This document shows, piece by piece, positions 34,679 to 44,396 of a DNA stretch of 64,000 bases. The DNA comes from Chitinophaga niabensis (lineage in GTDB: Bacteria; Bacteroidota; Bacteroidia; Chitinophagales; Chitinophagaceae). The notes beneath the pieces are model-generated. The model had not been told where the DNA came from and ran no database searches. It worked only from the letters and a program-made list of their open reading frames with translations. The stretch lies in the NCBI RefSeq assembly GCF_039545795.1, contig NZ_CP154260.1, positions 1,493,001 to 1,557,000 of the forward strand, read 5' to 3'. Every line of letters starts with the position of its first letter. Position 1 is the stretch's first letter. A program made the translations under genes and the position numbers.

Positions 34679-34819
34679 AAAAAGGGTTTGGGTTAAGGAT
34701 TTTGGTATTGGGTTTCCTGCTAAAGTTAAATACTACCTTTTAATGTCAATATTAACTAATCGTTAAGCATGTAACTTACAATATTCCTCCTCGTTGTAGG
34801 GAATATAAAAATATCCCTC

Positions 34820-35509
34820 ATGAAGAAAATGTTTATTCTCTTAGCCTTCCTGCTGTACGTGTTTGCTGCAAATGCGCAGGTTAGATTTGGATTAAAGGCG
34901 GGTTATAATCTTACTGATGTTAAAATGAAAACGGATGCCTATAATATAAGGGGCCTTGATTATAATAAAGTATCCGGCTATCACGCTGGTGTAATGGTGG
35001 ATGTGGCTTTGGGAGAGCATTTTGCCCTTCAGCCGGGCCTGTTATATACGCTCCGCGGATTTGATGCGGGTGGCCGCGTCCCCGGTCCTCTTGACGGGCC
35101 GGTAGATGCCAGCGTAAAGGCCCGCTATCATTATCTTGAACTGCCTGTCAATTTCCTGTACAAATATTCCCTTGGTCCCGGTAAGTTCTTTGCGGGCGCT
35201 GGCCCTTTCCTGGCATATGCGGTACGCGGCAGGGTGAACAGGGCCTATGATGGATATACTTATCCGGAAGAAATAGTGGTGTTGCTTGATAAGCAAAAGG
35301 TATATAATGGAATTGAAGAGCCCAGGCAATACTTACGGCCTTTTAATGCAGGAGTTGGTTTTACGCTGGGATATGAGTTCAACGCCGGGATACTGATCAG
35401 CGCAAATTACAACCTGGGGCTGACGGACGTAGAACCGCAACCGGAGCTTTCACATAAAAGCAGGAGTTTGGGTATAAGTATTGGTTATTTGTTCAATAAC
35501 GGAAAATAA
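34820..35509 (+). CDS. Outer-membrane beta-barrel protein, PorT/OmpA-like
   Basis: A 229-residue protein with a signal peptide cut after ANAQ (about residue 20) and alternating hydrophobic strands typical of an eight-stranded PorT-type barrel (VRFGLKAGYN, FALQPGLLYTLRG, YLELPVNFLYKY, final GISIGYLF). Such proteins are abundant small outer-membrane barrels in Bacteroidota; specific role unknown. Confidence 0.88.
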   Translation: MKKMFILLAFLLYVFAANAQVRFGLKAGYNLTDVKMKTDAYNIRGLDYNKVSGYHAGVMVDVALGEHFALQPGLLYTLRGFDAGGRVPGPLDGPVDASVKARYHYLELPVNFLYKYSLGPGKFFAGAGPFLAYAVRGRVNRAYDGYTYPEEIVVLLDKQKVYNGIEEPRQYLRPFNAGVGFTLGYEFNAGILISANYNLGLTDVEPQPELSHKSRSLGISIGYLFNNGK

Positions 35510-35555
35510 GCCGGCCCTCAGATGCATTTTTAATGATGCTGTTATGTACCTCATT

Positions 35556-36233
35556 TTATGAGAATAAAATTAGTTTACTGTTGCTCAATACAAATCTTCG
35601 CCCTTGTTCCCAAAGTTCAAAATACGGTTTTAAAAAATCGATTTCGGGTTTGTTTTTATATCTCGGATATTGGAAATAGGCAGAAAGAAAATAATCGCAA
35701 CTTATAGAATAGTATGCTTCATCAAGAACACTAACCAATTCGCTTTTATCCGAATTTTCAATTCTCCAGTCAGAAAAAGCTTCGTATAAGGATAGGTGTT
35801 TATCGTTATTAAAATCCTGCTGGTCTGTATTCGATATTTCTATTTCGGTGATTTCTTTTAAACCTTTGATAAGGTTTCCGTCTTCGATAAATTCTGCAAA
35901 TGCGATCAGGTTTTTCAGAATTCTTTCGCCTATTTCTTTTACTAATTTAGTATCCTCTTTTTTGCCGGGTACAAAATATCCCGGTGAAGCATTTTGTTCA
36001 AAAATTGCTAAAGCCTCTTTTTCGGTTGTTTTAAAAATTGGTTTTACTCGTTCGTAAAATAATTGCCCATTTGAGATAGGTTCAAAAATTTTTTCTGCGT
36101 CTTTCCCATAAGGCATAAAACATTGAAAATAGCCATAGAATTGTTCCTCTAAAAATTTTCTTTCTGTATCTATTTCTTCTCCTATTAAATTTCCGAGATA
36201 TGCAGCGTATTCTTTTTGTGTCATAATTATCAT
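35556..36233 (-). CDS. Hypothetical cytoplasmic protein
   Basis: A 225-residue acidic, largely helical protein with no signal or membrane segment. It starts MIIMTQKEYAAYLGNLIGEE, so the ATG at residue 4 is an alternative. Codon use is more A/T-rich than the neighbouring barrel gene, which hints at recent acquisition. No family recognised; the composition would suit an immunity-type protein but there is no toxin nearby. Confidence 0.65.
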   Translation of the reverse strand: MIIMTQKEYAAYLGNLIGEEIDTERKFLEEQFYGYFQCFMPYGKDAEKIFEPISNGQLFYERVKPIFKTTEKEALAIFEQNASPGYFVPGKKEDTKLVKEIGERILKNLIAFAEFIEDGNLIKGLKEITEIEISNTDQQDFNNDKHLSLYEAFSDWRIENSDKSELVSVLDEAYYSISCDYFLSAYFQYPRYKNKPEIDFLKPYFELWEQGRRFVLSNSKLILFS

Positions 36234-36364
36234 TTTTTGTTGTGAGCGGGTTTAGTCAAAATGCCAGCTAACGGTTTGGGGATTTGCTATAGTATTTATT
36301 TCAGTTCACCTTTAACTGCTTGGCAATTACTTGGGTACAGTGTAATGGAGAATAAGCCTCCTCC

Positions 36365-36922
36365 TTATAGGCGCTTGCCTGTAACTATCAATTGGGCCAG
36401 GATCCAATCAGTGAGCGCTGCTCGTCTCGCTTTCATTCCCTGTAAGCGCACCAGGTACACGATGCTGAAAAGGATGCCGCATGCAGACAGTATCAGCCCC
36501 CATGCCAGGCCTTCCTGGTGCAATAACCAACCAAGTAAGCCAGTGATGATGCCAAGCAATATTACACCAACGAACCGTACGATACGTTGTGTGGAATTGA
36601 GGGTCAGGTAGGGAGTGATATCTTTTCTTTCGGGCCTGGATTCGGTCAGTTGTAAAAGCGCGGGTAATTGCTGGGTGGGCACTTTCCCATCGAGCCATAA
36701 TCTGGCCAATGCATCCGGCATGTACCGGTACTTATTATCAGATAAGGAATGGATAAGGTAGCCCTGTAACCTGGATCGTTTATCATATGCAGCATGTGCA
36801 GGTACAACCCCGCCTTTATACTGCACACAAATGTTGAACTGGGCGGGCACGTCATTGTTCCAGGGATTGGCTACATGAATACTTTTCAGTATTTGTGTTT
36901 CAGAAGTAACAAGGTGAGCCAT
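36365..36922 (-). CDS. Hypothetical membrane protein with two C-terminal helices
   Basis: The chosen start (MAHLVTSETQIL) removes 19 implausible residues from the longest frame, which begins at 36979. The 185-residue product has a soluble N-terminal part (about 1-110) and two membrane segments (FVGVILLGIITGLLGWLL and LAWGLILSACGILFSIVYLV) before a basic tail. Unknown function. Confidence 0.65.
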   Translation of the reverse strand: MAHLVTSETQILKSIHVANPWNNDVPAQFNICVQYKGGVVPAHAAYDKRSRLQGYLIHSLSDNKYRYMPDALARLWLDGKVPTQQLPALLQLTESRPERKDITPYLTLNSTQRIVRFVGVILLGIITGLLGWLLHQEGLAWGLILSACGILFSIVYLVRLQGMKARRAALTDWILAQLIVTGKRL

Positions 36923-36987
36923 GATTATTCGTTTGAAGGTACTGATACAAATTAATACTAATTGTTTCAAATCCCTCATTAAGTAAT

Positions 36988-37031
36988 AAAAAAGGATACA
37001 CTAAGAAACTGAACTTAGTGTATCCTTTTTT
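36988..37031. terminator. Strong terminator with 18-bp perfect stem
   Basis: Arms 36988-37005 and 37014-37031 are exact complements, with an A6 start and T6 end, loop AAACTGAA. It can serve both strands and lies just past the lipoprotein gene that ends at 37045. The core GGATACACTAAG resembles the inverted repeat near tRNA-Lys (9091-9123). Confidence 0.9.
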
Positions 37032-37044
37032 CCAACCTTTTGAA

Positions 37045-38514
37045 TTACAGAATAATAGACAGATGATAGGCTTCGGGCACATTTTCGATGACCCTTTGCA
37101 AACCGGTACCGTCTGTTTTACAGCGGAACAGCGTACCATGGTTTACCGTATAATCATATACTATCCAGTACAGGTATTGATTGCCGGTATCTATTTCCAG
37201 GTCTCCGACTCCCCCCATGAATTCCGCCGGGACCGGCAGTTTTTCAAGCGTTCCGGAGCCATCCCGTGCGCCTGCAAAGCATGCATTATTGCCCCCGTCT
37301 ATAATATAGATCTTCGTGTCGTCAAGGGCCAGGTTGGTTGGAGCACCGATGCCATCATTGGTATCGAATAACACTTTGGGGGCCTGTGCTGCCTGGCCGT
37401 TTATGCTGCCCTCATAAGTGCCCATGTACGTTTGCTCTGTCCAGTATAATTTCCCCCTGGATTCATCTATTTTTATTCCTACAGGCAGCATATCTGCCAG
37501 ATTATACAGTTCTGTTACTCCTGTTCCATCTCTGTTTACCCGGAAGATAAAATTGTGACCCGACCAGGTAAGGTCTGCCGCCGTTACATATAATCTGTCC
37601 TGGCTGTCAAAAGCAATATCAGACAACATCACTGCTTCCGGAAATGTATGAACGAGGGTGGGAGTAGTGCTTCCATCCATACTGCCGTAGTAAACTTTGT
37701 TGATGTCCAACCAGTATACGCGTCCGTTCTTTTTATCAACGGTTAGGCCAGCGGCATAAACGCCTATGTTGTCAGATTCGTCATATATAACCGTCATCAC
37801 CGGATTGCCGTTTTCATCCAGTACCGCCTTGTAAACCTTGCCCCATGATGCCCAGAAGATCTCCTTTACGCCAGTGGGTGTTTCATCTACAATGAATTGA
37901 CCTGCAGGTACTACGTAAGCCCCTTGTTCTACACGCATGGGTATGGTATCCGGCGTTATTTTCGGCACCTTTACTTTTACCTGTGTATTGCTGATCTCCG
38001 TGATGGTTCCTTCCGCATCGCCGAAGAAAATTTTGCAGCTGCCACTTTTAAAATTATATCCGTTGATAGTGATCTCTCCGCCAACCCTCGCATGCATAGG
38101 CTGCACTTCCATGACCATGGGCTTTGGAATAGCAGATGCGTCAACCGTAAATACAGGCCCCGTAGCAGCAGAATCTATCTGGCCGCTGTAGTTGTAACCA
38201 CCGGTTTGGTTCTTCCTGTTAAAATTGAATTCCAGCTTTCCGGTCATAGCGCCTTGTGGTATTTGTAACAACATACTGTCCAGGGACATGGTAACGATGT
38301 GTACTTCGGCGTTGTTGAGATGCACTTTGGCATCTGCCTTCAGATAGGTGAAATTATGGCCGTGTACTACTATGTAGGTACCCGCAGGCCCGATGCCCGG
38401 TGAAATGCTGTCGATAGTCACTCTGCCAAAATCACGCACATCGATCACTTCCTTTTGACAGGCCATGAACGTGCACATCAGCAACGCAAACAGTAAGTAT
38501 ATATGTCTTTTCAT
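37045..38514 (-). CDS. Surface lipoprotein with IPT/TIG domains and YWTD-type repeats
   Basis: A 489-residue lipoprotein (lipobox FMAC, Cys19). Two IPT/TIG immunoglobulin-like domains (about 33-120 and 130-212) precede a propeller-like region with repeated GRVYWLD, GKLYWTE and QYLYWIV motifs (about 225-489). It lies 11 bases after the TonB-dependent receptor gene, so it is the last gene of the sigma/FecR/receptor operon and probably the receptor's surface-exposed ligand-binding partner. Confidence 0.85.
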   Translation of the reverse strand: MKRHIYLLFALLMCTFMACQKEVIDVRDFGRVTIDSISPGIGPAGTYIVVHGHNFTYLKADAKVHLNNAEVHIVTMSLDSMLLQIPQGAMTGKLEFNFNRKNQTGGYNYSGQIDSAATGPVFTVDASAIPKPMVMEVQPMHARVGGEITINGYNFKSGSCKIFFGDAEGTITEISNTQVKVKVPKITPDTIPMRVEQGAYVVPAGQFIVDETPTGVKEIFWASWGKVYKAVLDENGNPVMTVIYDESDNIGVYAAGLTVDKKNGRVYWLDINKVYYGSMDGSTTPTLVHTFPEAVMLSDIAFDSQDRLYVTAADLTWSGHNFIFRVNRDGTGVTELYNLADMLPVGIKIDESRGKLYWTEQTYMGTYEGSINGQAAQAPKVLFDTNDGIGAPTNLALDDTKIYIIDGGNNACFAGARDGSGTLEKLPVPAEFMGGVGDLEIDTGNQYLYWIVYDYTVNHGTLFRCKTDGTGLQRVIENVPEAYHLSIIL

Positions 38515-38525
38515 GCTATTATTTT

Positions 38526-41500
38526 TTACAGGTTGAACTGGAATCCCAGCGTATAGTAAATACCCGGTTTGTAGTCGCGGATGTAATAATCACCGCGGAT
38601 GTATTTATTGTTCTCCGTACGGACCGGGCCGTGTATGGTCCATCCGAACAAGGTTGGATCAGTGTTGAATTTTTGGTTAAAGTCATTGTCCACATAATGA
38701 CGGATCGCTACGTTCAGCAGGTTCTGCGCGGCTACTCTCACGCTTACGTGTTTGCCGATCTTCTGCAGTACGGAAAGATCGAGCAGATGCCTGCTGCGCT
38801 CAATCACCGGAGGCTCCAGTTCTATTAACCTGCCGCCGGAGGTATTAGTGATGATACGTTCTGCAAGCACATTGTATTGCAATGATATTCTGCTGCCGCT
38901 GGCCTTGTGGTCATAAAAAAGACCGGCATTCAGGATCCAGGGGGCAGCGCCTGTGAAGGCCCTGTTCTCACCACCGGGATAGTAGTTGAGGTAGCCTGGT
39001 GCATCCGTCATCATGGCCTGGTTGCTCGCTTCTGTGAAGTTGTAACAAGCGTTCACGATGAGGCCCATATGCTCGAATACATCGCCACCCAGGAAGCCCA
39101 GTTGTTTGCGTACTTCCAGCTCCATTCCATAGATACGGGCAAAGGGCATATTGCTGTGTGTGAACCCGGGAACACCGGTATTGGTATTGGCCATCGTTTC
39201 TTCGATCGGCTGATTGATATGTTTGTAGTAAAAACCGGCAGATACAGCTTCTCCGGCAGCGGGATACCATTCCAGCCGCAGATCGTAGTTGTCGATGCGT
39301 GCATCATGCAGTGTAGGTTTTCCGATATAAGTAAATCCATCTGATGGATTATAGGTAACGAAAGGAGACAGTTCGCGCAGCTCCGGCCTGTTCAGCGTTT
39401 TGCCATAGCTCGCGCGCAGTTGCCACTCTTTGTTCATATGCAGCGTGGCATTCAGAGAGGGTAAAAAGAAATACTGATGTGTGGCAGGTGCTGTGCTAAC
39501 AAGCACCCGCTGGCCGGCGCTGTTCGTCTGATATTCCTCGAGGATCTGTTTTCCTCTCGTGTCTAACACAATACGTTTGGAATATTCCACGCGTAACCCG
39601 CCATAGATGTCCAGCTTCATCATCGGGCGTTTGCCGAAGGGCCAGCGGAAGGATACGGGGAGACTGGAGGCCAGGTAACCAGCTACGTTATCGAAAGTGG
39701 CGGTGTACCCGTTTGTCTGTGCTCCACCCAGTCCTACTTCCTGTACACTGGTGTACATGCGTACATTTCTTGTTTGCATGGCGTATAAGAGGCTGTCGCC
39801 CAGGTTATCCCAGGGATTTGTACTGTATCCCAGTTCCGGGAAGTTCTTGTAAGCCAGTGCGCTGTAGAAATATCGCTTGCGGCGGCTTTCTGCATATGCG
39901 CCTGCACGTATCAGGAAATCTTTCTTTTGTAACAGTGGCGTGAGGGTATAATCGAGACTTCCCTGCCAGCGCTGTTCATCACCTTCACCATCTGTAAATC
40001 GCCCGATGGTGGTATTTTTTCGTGTAGCTGCGTTTAACTTCCAGGTGGTTGAATCCGTCTGAACAAACTTTCCCGCACCGGACCTATCGCCGATGATGGA
40101 TGCGCCGTCCGGCTCATAAGCGTTGGAGAACTGGTTGGGATCTTTATTGATGCCCTGGGAATAGCTGGCCGTCCATTCCAGCAGATGTTTTTGATTGCCG
40201 GTTTTATGCGAACCACCGAGCATGCCCATGTAAAGGTCCTGCGTATTGTATGCATTTTCCATGCGGCGGATGAAGAGCGAAGGGGCTTCGTTCACAAACC
40301 ACTCATTAACGGTATTGATCTGCAACACCTGTTTTGTGCTGCGGTTCATCAGGCCCATGGCAGTGATCTCGTTCCGGTCATTGATGATCAGCGAGAAGTG
40401 CTGCATAGCCGCCAGCCGTATGCTGGAGGAGTAAACGGAATCATGTCCTATACGGAGGCTCGGAAGCGTAAAGGGCGTAAGCGCTACACCGGGAACTGGA
40501 AATGCTGTATCTCTGTACATATTGGCACTGCGTGCCGTTTTGGTAGTATAGAAGCTGCGTTGATTTTCATAACGGCCTACCGTTACACTGTTCAGTTTCA
40601 GCTTGCCGATATTGGCGTAAGTATAGTAGGTCATATCGCCCTGAAGATCTGCCGGATGATATTTTTTGCTCAGGTTCCAGGATTGAACGCTGCGTGCCAG
40701 CAAAGCGTCCGTAATGGCACCGTTGGCAGCCAGGTAAGCATCAGGGACGGAGGGTACATCTCCCAGGATCACCATGCCATAAGGGTTACGCGGCATGTTC
40801 ACCGGCATCGCACGGGTGCCATCGTCAAAACCCAGCCAGTCGTATTTACCACTACCACCCTGCACATGATCATCAAAGAACTTGTTGCCTGTGCGGTATT
40901 GTGCGTTCAGGCTGATCTCCAGCCTGCGGATAGGAACAGATTTTTTCGTGTATACCTTTACCACGCCACCGGCAAAATCAGCAGGGAGTTCCGGAGCAGG
41001 AGATTTATATACGATCATGCGGTCTATCACGGAAGAGGGTAACAGGTCGAAATTGAATGCCCTTTTATTGGGATCGGTAGAGGGAAGAAAAGCATTGTTG
41101 AGGTAAACGGGATTGTACCGCGGTGTCATACCACGGATGCTGATAAAACCATCCTGCAAAGTAACGCCGGATACACGGCGCACTACTTCAGAAGCAGAAC
41201 GGTCTACGCTGATCGTGATCTGCTCGGAAGAAATACCGGAAGCAATACTTCTCGCTGTTCTGATCTCTTCGATCAACTGGCGGTCGTTGGTGGTGATCAC
41301 ACGGTCAGCCCGCACGGTCACTTCTCCCAGCTGGCGTTTGTCTTTTTGTAATACGATGTCCAGTGTGGAGGTAGAATCGTCCTTTACCATTACGCCGGGG
41401 ATCTCTGTATAAGCAAATCCCACATAACTGATGATGGCGGTGTAATGGCCAGCCGGAAGCGTGATGCTGAAATGCCCGTTCTCATCCGTTGTGACGCCGT

Positions 41501-41939
41501 TACTCCCAATGCGGATATTGGCGCCGGGAACGGGTTGCCGTTGTTCCTCATCTATCACCTGGCCAACGAGTTTTCCTTTTGTACGAACAGGGGCATTGCT
41601 TTCCTTGCTGATGATAATATAACCATTGGCTTCCCGGAATGAAAGAGAAGTATTCTGTAACAGGGCTTTCAATACCTGCTCCAGCGTTTTGTTGGTGTAT
41701 TCGGTAACAGGGGCTTTGTAACCATTGGTGTTGGCGGCATTAAAAGCCAGTTTAAGCCCGGCCTGTTTCTCTACTTTCTCCAATGCAGCCGCCATGCTTT
41801 CACCGGTGAAGCGGATACTGATCTTTTTGGATAAAACGGATTGCTGTGCATACAAATGACTACCGGTAAAGAGGCACACCAGGAGCAGGAGGTGTTGCCA
41901 TAGGCGGTGCCGTGGTTTCGTCCGACTGAAAAATTTCAT
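38526..41939 (-). CDS. TonB-dependent receptor with STN signalling domain
   Basis: An 1137-residue outer-membrane receptor. Order: signal peptide (cut near AQQ), STN secretin/TonB N-terminal domain (about 37-110, ISIRFTGESMAAALEKVEKQ), carboxypeptidase-regulatory-like domain (about 122-200), plug (about 215-330) and 22-strand barrel to the final aromatic FQFNL. The STN domain talks to FecR, so ligand binding should activate the ECF sigma factor encoded upstream. Ligand unknown; not a SusC-type pair because no SusD follows. Confidence 0.93.
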   Translation of the reverse strand: MKFFSRTKPRHRLWQHLLLLVCLFTGSHLYAQQSVLSKKISIRFTGESMAAALEKVEKQAGLKLAFNAANTNGYKAPVTEYTNKTLEQVLKALLQNTSLSFREANGYIIISKESNAPVRTKGKLVGQVIDEEQRQPVPGANIRIGSNGVTTDENGHFSITLPAGHYTAIISYVGFAYTEIPGVMVKDDSTSTLDIVLQKDKRQLGEVTVRADRVITTNDRQLIEEIRTARSIASGISSEQITISVDRSASEVVRRVSGVTLQDGFISIRGMTPRYNPVYLNNAFLPSTDPNKRAFNFDLLPSSVIDRMIVYKSPAPELPADFAGGVVKVYTKKSVPIRRLEISLNAQYRTGNKFFDDHVQGGSGKYDWLGFDDGTRAMPVNMPRNPYGMVILGDVPSVPDAYLAANGAITDALLARSVQSWNLSKKYHPADLQGDMTYYTYANIGKLKLNSVTVGRYENQRSFYTTKTARSANMYRDTAFPVPGVALTPFTLPSLRIGHDSVYSSSIRLAAMQHFSLIINDRNEITAMGLMNRSTKQVLQINTVNEWFVNEAPSLFIRRMENAYNTQDLYMGMLGGSHKTGNQKHLLEWTASYSQGINKDPNQFSNAYEPDGASIIGDRSGAGKFVQTDSTTWKLNAATRKNTTIGRFTDGEGDEQRWQGSLDYTLTPLLQKKDFLIRAGAYAESRRKRYFYSALAYKNFPELGYSTNPWDNLGDSLLYAMQTRNVRMYTSVQEVGLGGAQTNGYTATFDNVAGYLASSLPVSFRWPFGKRPMMKLDIYGGLRVEYSKRIVLDTRGKQILEEYQTNSAGQRVLVSTAPATHQYFFLPSLNATLHMNKEWQLRASYGKTLNRPELRELSPFVTYNPSDGFTYIGKPTLHDARIDNYDLRLEWYPAAGEAVSAGFYYKHINQPIEETMANTNTGVPGFTHSNMPFARIYGMELEVRKQLGFLGGDVFEHMGLIVNACYNFTEASNQAMMTDAPGYLNYYPGGENRAFTGAAPWILNAGLFYDHKASGSRISLQYNVLAERIITNTSGGRLIELEPPVIERSRHLLDLSVLQKIGKHVSVRVAAQNLLNVAIRHYVDNDFNQKFNTDPTLFGWTIHGPVRTENNKYIRGDYYIRDYKPGIYYTLGFQFNL

Positions 41940-41965
41940 ACCTTCGTTCTAGTTTATTTGTTATA

Positions 41966-42019
41966 AATACCGGTACTTCTAATACCGGTGTTTTGAAGAC
42001 GCCTGCTTCTAACAGGCGT
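41966..42019. other. Intercistronic hairpins between fecR and the receptor gene
   Basis: Two ACCGGT palindromes (near 41970 and 41984) and an ACGCCTG/CAGGCGT hairpin (41999-42019) followed on the plus strand by T-rich sequence. On the transcribed minus strand no T run follows, so these may tune or protect mRNA rather than terminate it. Confidence 0.45.
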
Positions 42020-42028
42020 TTTTCTTTT

Positions 42029-42991
42029 TTAGCGAATGATCACTGCAGTACTGTCTTTCCGCCATTCCGCACGGTTCCCGTTCACCATACAGATAACTTC
42101 CATTAATGGCCGCAGGTCTGTTCCATATTTCACAGGCAGGTTATATTGATTGTGTTGTACAGCTGCATCGCCTGCTATGACGGTGATGCCATAGAGTTGT
42201 TTTACCAGGTTGGCCATTTCTGCAAAGCTGGCTTCAGAAAGGCGTACTTCCCCGCTGGTCCATTCCCCGATACCTCCAGGATCAGTATGTGTGGTTTTCG
42301 ATTTAGTGAAATCATAGAACACTCCGTCACCTGGTAACAAGGTGGCAATGGTATTCTGCTGCCTCTCCACCCGCACTTTACCGGTTTTTACAGCTACCTG
42401 GAAATGGTTAGCAATGCTGTCTGTCATAACAGTGAATGTGGTACCTAATACGATGGTCTGCATACCTTCGCGGCTTTCCACGATGAAAGGTGCTTCCTGT
42501 TTTGTAACGTCGAAATAAGCCTGCCCCTGCAGTAATTGCACAGTACGTGTTTTTCCGCTGAAGCTGGCCGGGTAACGGATGGCGGAGCGGGCATTGAGGA
42601 AGATGCGGGAGCTGTCTGGCAGAATAACTTCTTTCAGTTCTCCGTTGCTTGTTTGCAGGGTTAACATAGGGGGGTCTTTATCTTCCTGCAATAACATACC
42701 AATGCCTGTCATCACCAGCGCCACAGCGGCTACGCCTGCGAGGCGGTACCATAGGACCTTTCGTACAGGTTTGCGCGGTATCTTTTGCATGATCTGCTGA
42801 AAACGTATCTCCTGTGATGTTGCAGGCTCACCGGCAGCATCCGGCATGTCAGAGAAATCAATGCTGGCCAGCTGGTCTTCCGCTTCGGGAGTAGACAGGT
42901 ACAGGCGCAGCAATGCCATTTCACGGTCGGTAATGGTATTGTCTTTCTGTTTGCGCAGCAATTGCTTCAACAGTTCGGGAGAAACAGGCAT
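42029..42991 (-). CDS. FecR-family anti-sigma factor
   Basis: A 320-residue inner-membrane protein: cytoplasmic N-terminal domain (about 1-80) that binds sigma, one membrane segment (about 83-101, LAGVAAVALVMTGIGMLL), FecR domain (about 115-210, with LQTSNGELKEVILPDSSRIF) and a C-terminal STN-like part. It transmits the receptor signal to the ECF sigma factor encoded just upstream. Confidence 0.93.
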   Translation of the reverse strand: MPVSPELLKQLLRKQKDNTITDREMALLRLYLSTPEAEDQLASIDFSDMPDAAGEPATSQEIRFQQIMQKIPRKPVRKVLWYRLAGVAAVALVMTGIGMLLQEDKDPPMLTLQTSNGELKEVILPDSSRIFLNARSAIRYPASFSGKTRTVQLLQGQAYFDVTKQEAPFIVESREGMQTIVLGTTFTVMTDSIANHFQVAVKTGKVRVERQQNTIATLLPGDGVFYDFTKSKTTHTDPGGIGEWTSGEVRLSEASFAEMANLVKQLYGITVIAGDAAVQHNQYNLPVKYGTDLRPLMEVICMVNGNRAEWRKDSTAVIIR

Positions 42992-43054
42992 ATCGGGCGG
43001 CTTTTAGAGGAAGTACCCAATAAAGCCTGCAGAGTAGTAAGCGGTAACATTAAG

Positions 43055-43639
43055 TTAATATACGGGGAACAGCAACACAGCCAGGCTGTAAGCATAGGGA
43101 GTGACCTGTGTGCGTAAATGTGCGAGGGCAAGGCTTATCTGCTTCTTCACGGTGAGTACGGAAATGCCCAGCTCATCCGCGATCTGCTGGTAACTTTTAT
43201 CTTCATCCCGGCTCATGAGAAAGATCTTTTTCCGCATAGGTGGGAGGGATTGAATAATGGTGTGGATGTATTGTTCGATCTCCTGGAAATAGAGCTGTTG
43301 CAGCGGGTCTGACAGGTCAGCGGGTACTTTGGGCAGGCTGCTGATATCCGTATGCAGGATCTGCCTGCGCAGGGATTTAAGGGCCTTGTTGCGGCATACG
43401 GTGATGAGCCAGCCGGAGAGATCATTGCCTTCCATCCCGGCCCTGTGCTCCCAGAGGCTGGTAAATACATCCTGTACTACTTCTTCTGCATCCTGCCGGG
43501 TGATGCATATTTTGGATGCATAAGCGGTAAGGCGGGTATCGTAGGCCATGAATATTTCCCGGAATGCCTTTTCAGACCCAGTCCGGAACGCGGCGAGAAC
43601 AGAGGCTGGTACAGCAGGATGTTGATGGGAGATATGCAT
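43055..43639 (-). CDS. ECF RNA polymerase sigma factor
   Basis: A 194-residue sigma-70 family ECF factor: region 2 (about 25-90, FREIFMAYDTRLTAYASKIC) and region 4 HTH (about 130-180, SYQQIADELGISVLTVKKQI). First gene of the four-gene surface-signalling operon. The C-terminus ends in a hydrophobic stretch (SLAVLLFPVY) that is often seen in Bacteroidota members. Confidence 0.93.
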   Translation of the reverse strand: MHISHQHPAVPASVLAAFRTGSEKAFREIFMAYDTRLTAYASKICITRQDAEEVVQDVFTSLWEHRAGMEGNDLSGWLITVCRNKALKSLRRQILHTDISSLPKVPADLSDPLQQLYFQEIEQYIHTIIQSLPPMRKKIFLMSRDEDKSYQQIADELGISVLTVKKQISLALAHLRTQVTPYAYSLAVLLFPVY

Positions 43640-43844
43640 ACGGAAGGCAAATATAGCCGCAGGATGTTACCAAAGTGTTAAGGATGGAAGCACACCCAAT
43701 GAATACCGGAACTTAATTGATCATTTACCTCCCGGGTGCAATAACTCTGTTATTGATCCAGGAACATCTTTCCATTCTTTCAAAAACTCCTTCATGAATA
43801 GTGGCGGGAGTATCAGTCATTATATATACGGATCCGGGTAATGG

Positions 43845-44234
43845 TTAAGCGCTCTGCAAATCTTTCACATGCAGTTCATTTTCAAGTACTCGTTTACGAT
43901 GATTTTTGCCCCAATTATGCAAGGCAATAATTACTTCGGAAAGCGTTTCGCTATAAGGCGTTAACTCATACTCAACTGTAACTGGTTTTGTATTGCGTAC
44001 AGTTCGGGTAACAAGCCCGTTCATTTCTAACTCCTGCAGTTCTTTGGATAATATCCTCGGTGTTATATTTGCTTCGCGCGACAATTCGCGGAATCGCAGC
44101 TTTCCTTCTCTTAAAATGGATATTAATACCAGCTTCCATTTACCACCTACGATATCAAGTGTATCCTGGATGGTTAATCTTGCTTTTGCACATTCATCGT
44201 TGTTTCCAACAATGCATTTATCTTTTTTAGACAT
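43845..44234 (-). CDS. HxlR-family transcriptional regulator
   Basis: A 129-residue winged-helix HxlR protein: IVGGKWKLVLISILREGKLR and ITPRILSKELQELEMNGLVT are the family core. A Cys-containing N-terminus (CIVGNNDECAKARL) may sense redox or electrophiles. Divergent from pirin; two 18-bp tandem repeats directly upstream are probable binding sites. Confidence 0.92.
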   Translation of the reverse strand: MSKKDKCIVGNNDECAKARLTIQDTLDIVGGKWKLVLISILREGKLRFRELSREANITPRILSKELQELEMNGLVTRTVRNTKPVTVEYELTPYSETLSEVIIALHNWGKNHRKRVLENELHVKDLQSA

Positions 44235-44235
44235 A

Positions 44236-44271
44236 GTATCCTTTTTGTAACCGGTATCCTTTATGTAATAG
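44236..44271. promoter_or_regulatory. 18-bp tandem repeat, probable HxlR operator
   Basis: GTATCCTTTTTGTAACCG (44236-44253) and GTATCCTTTATGTAATAG (44254-44271) are adjacent direct repeats two bases upstream of the hxlR-type start. HxlR of Bacillus is known to bind tandem repeats at its own promoter. Confidence 0.65.
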
Positions 44272-44396
44272 ATAACAAAAATACATCAATATGCCCGTAA
44301 TTTGTTGTTATAGTAAGAGTAAAGCAAGCATGTTGTAGTGACCATATTCATTATTTGTATTTATTTAATATTCAGAATAAATGAAAACAGCAGCAA

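Noticed and set aside
40185..41042. A 285-codon frame opposite the TonB-dependent receptor gene
   Set aside because: Antisense shadow of a clearly coding GC-rich gene.
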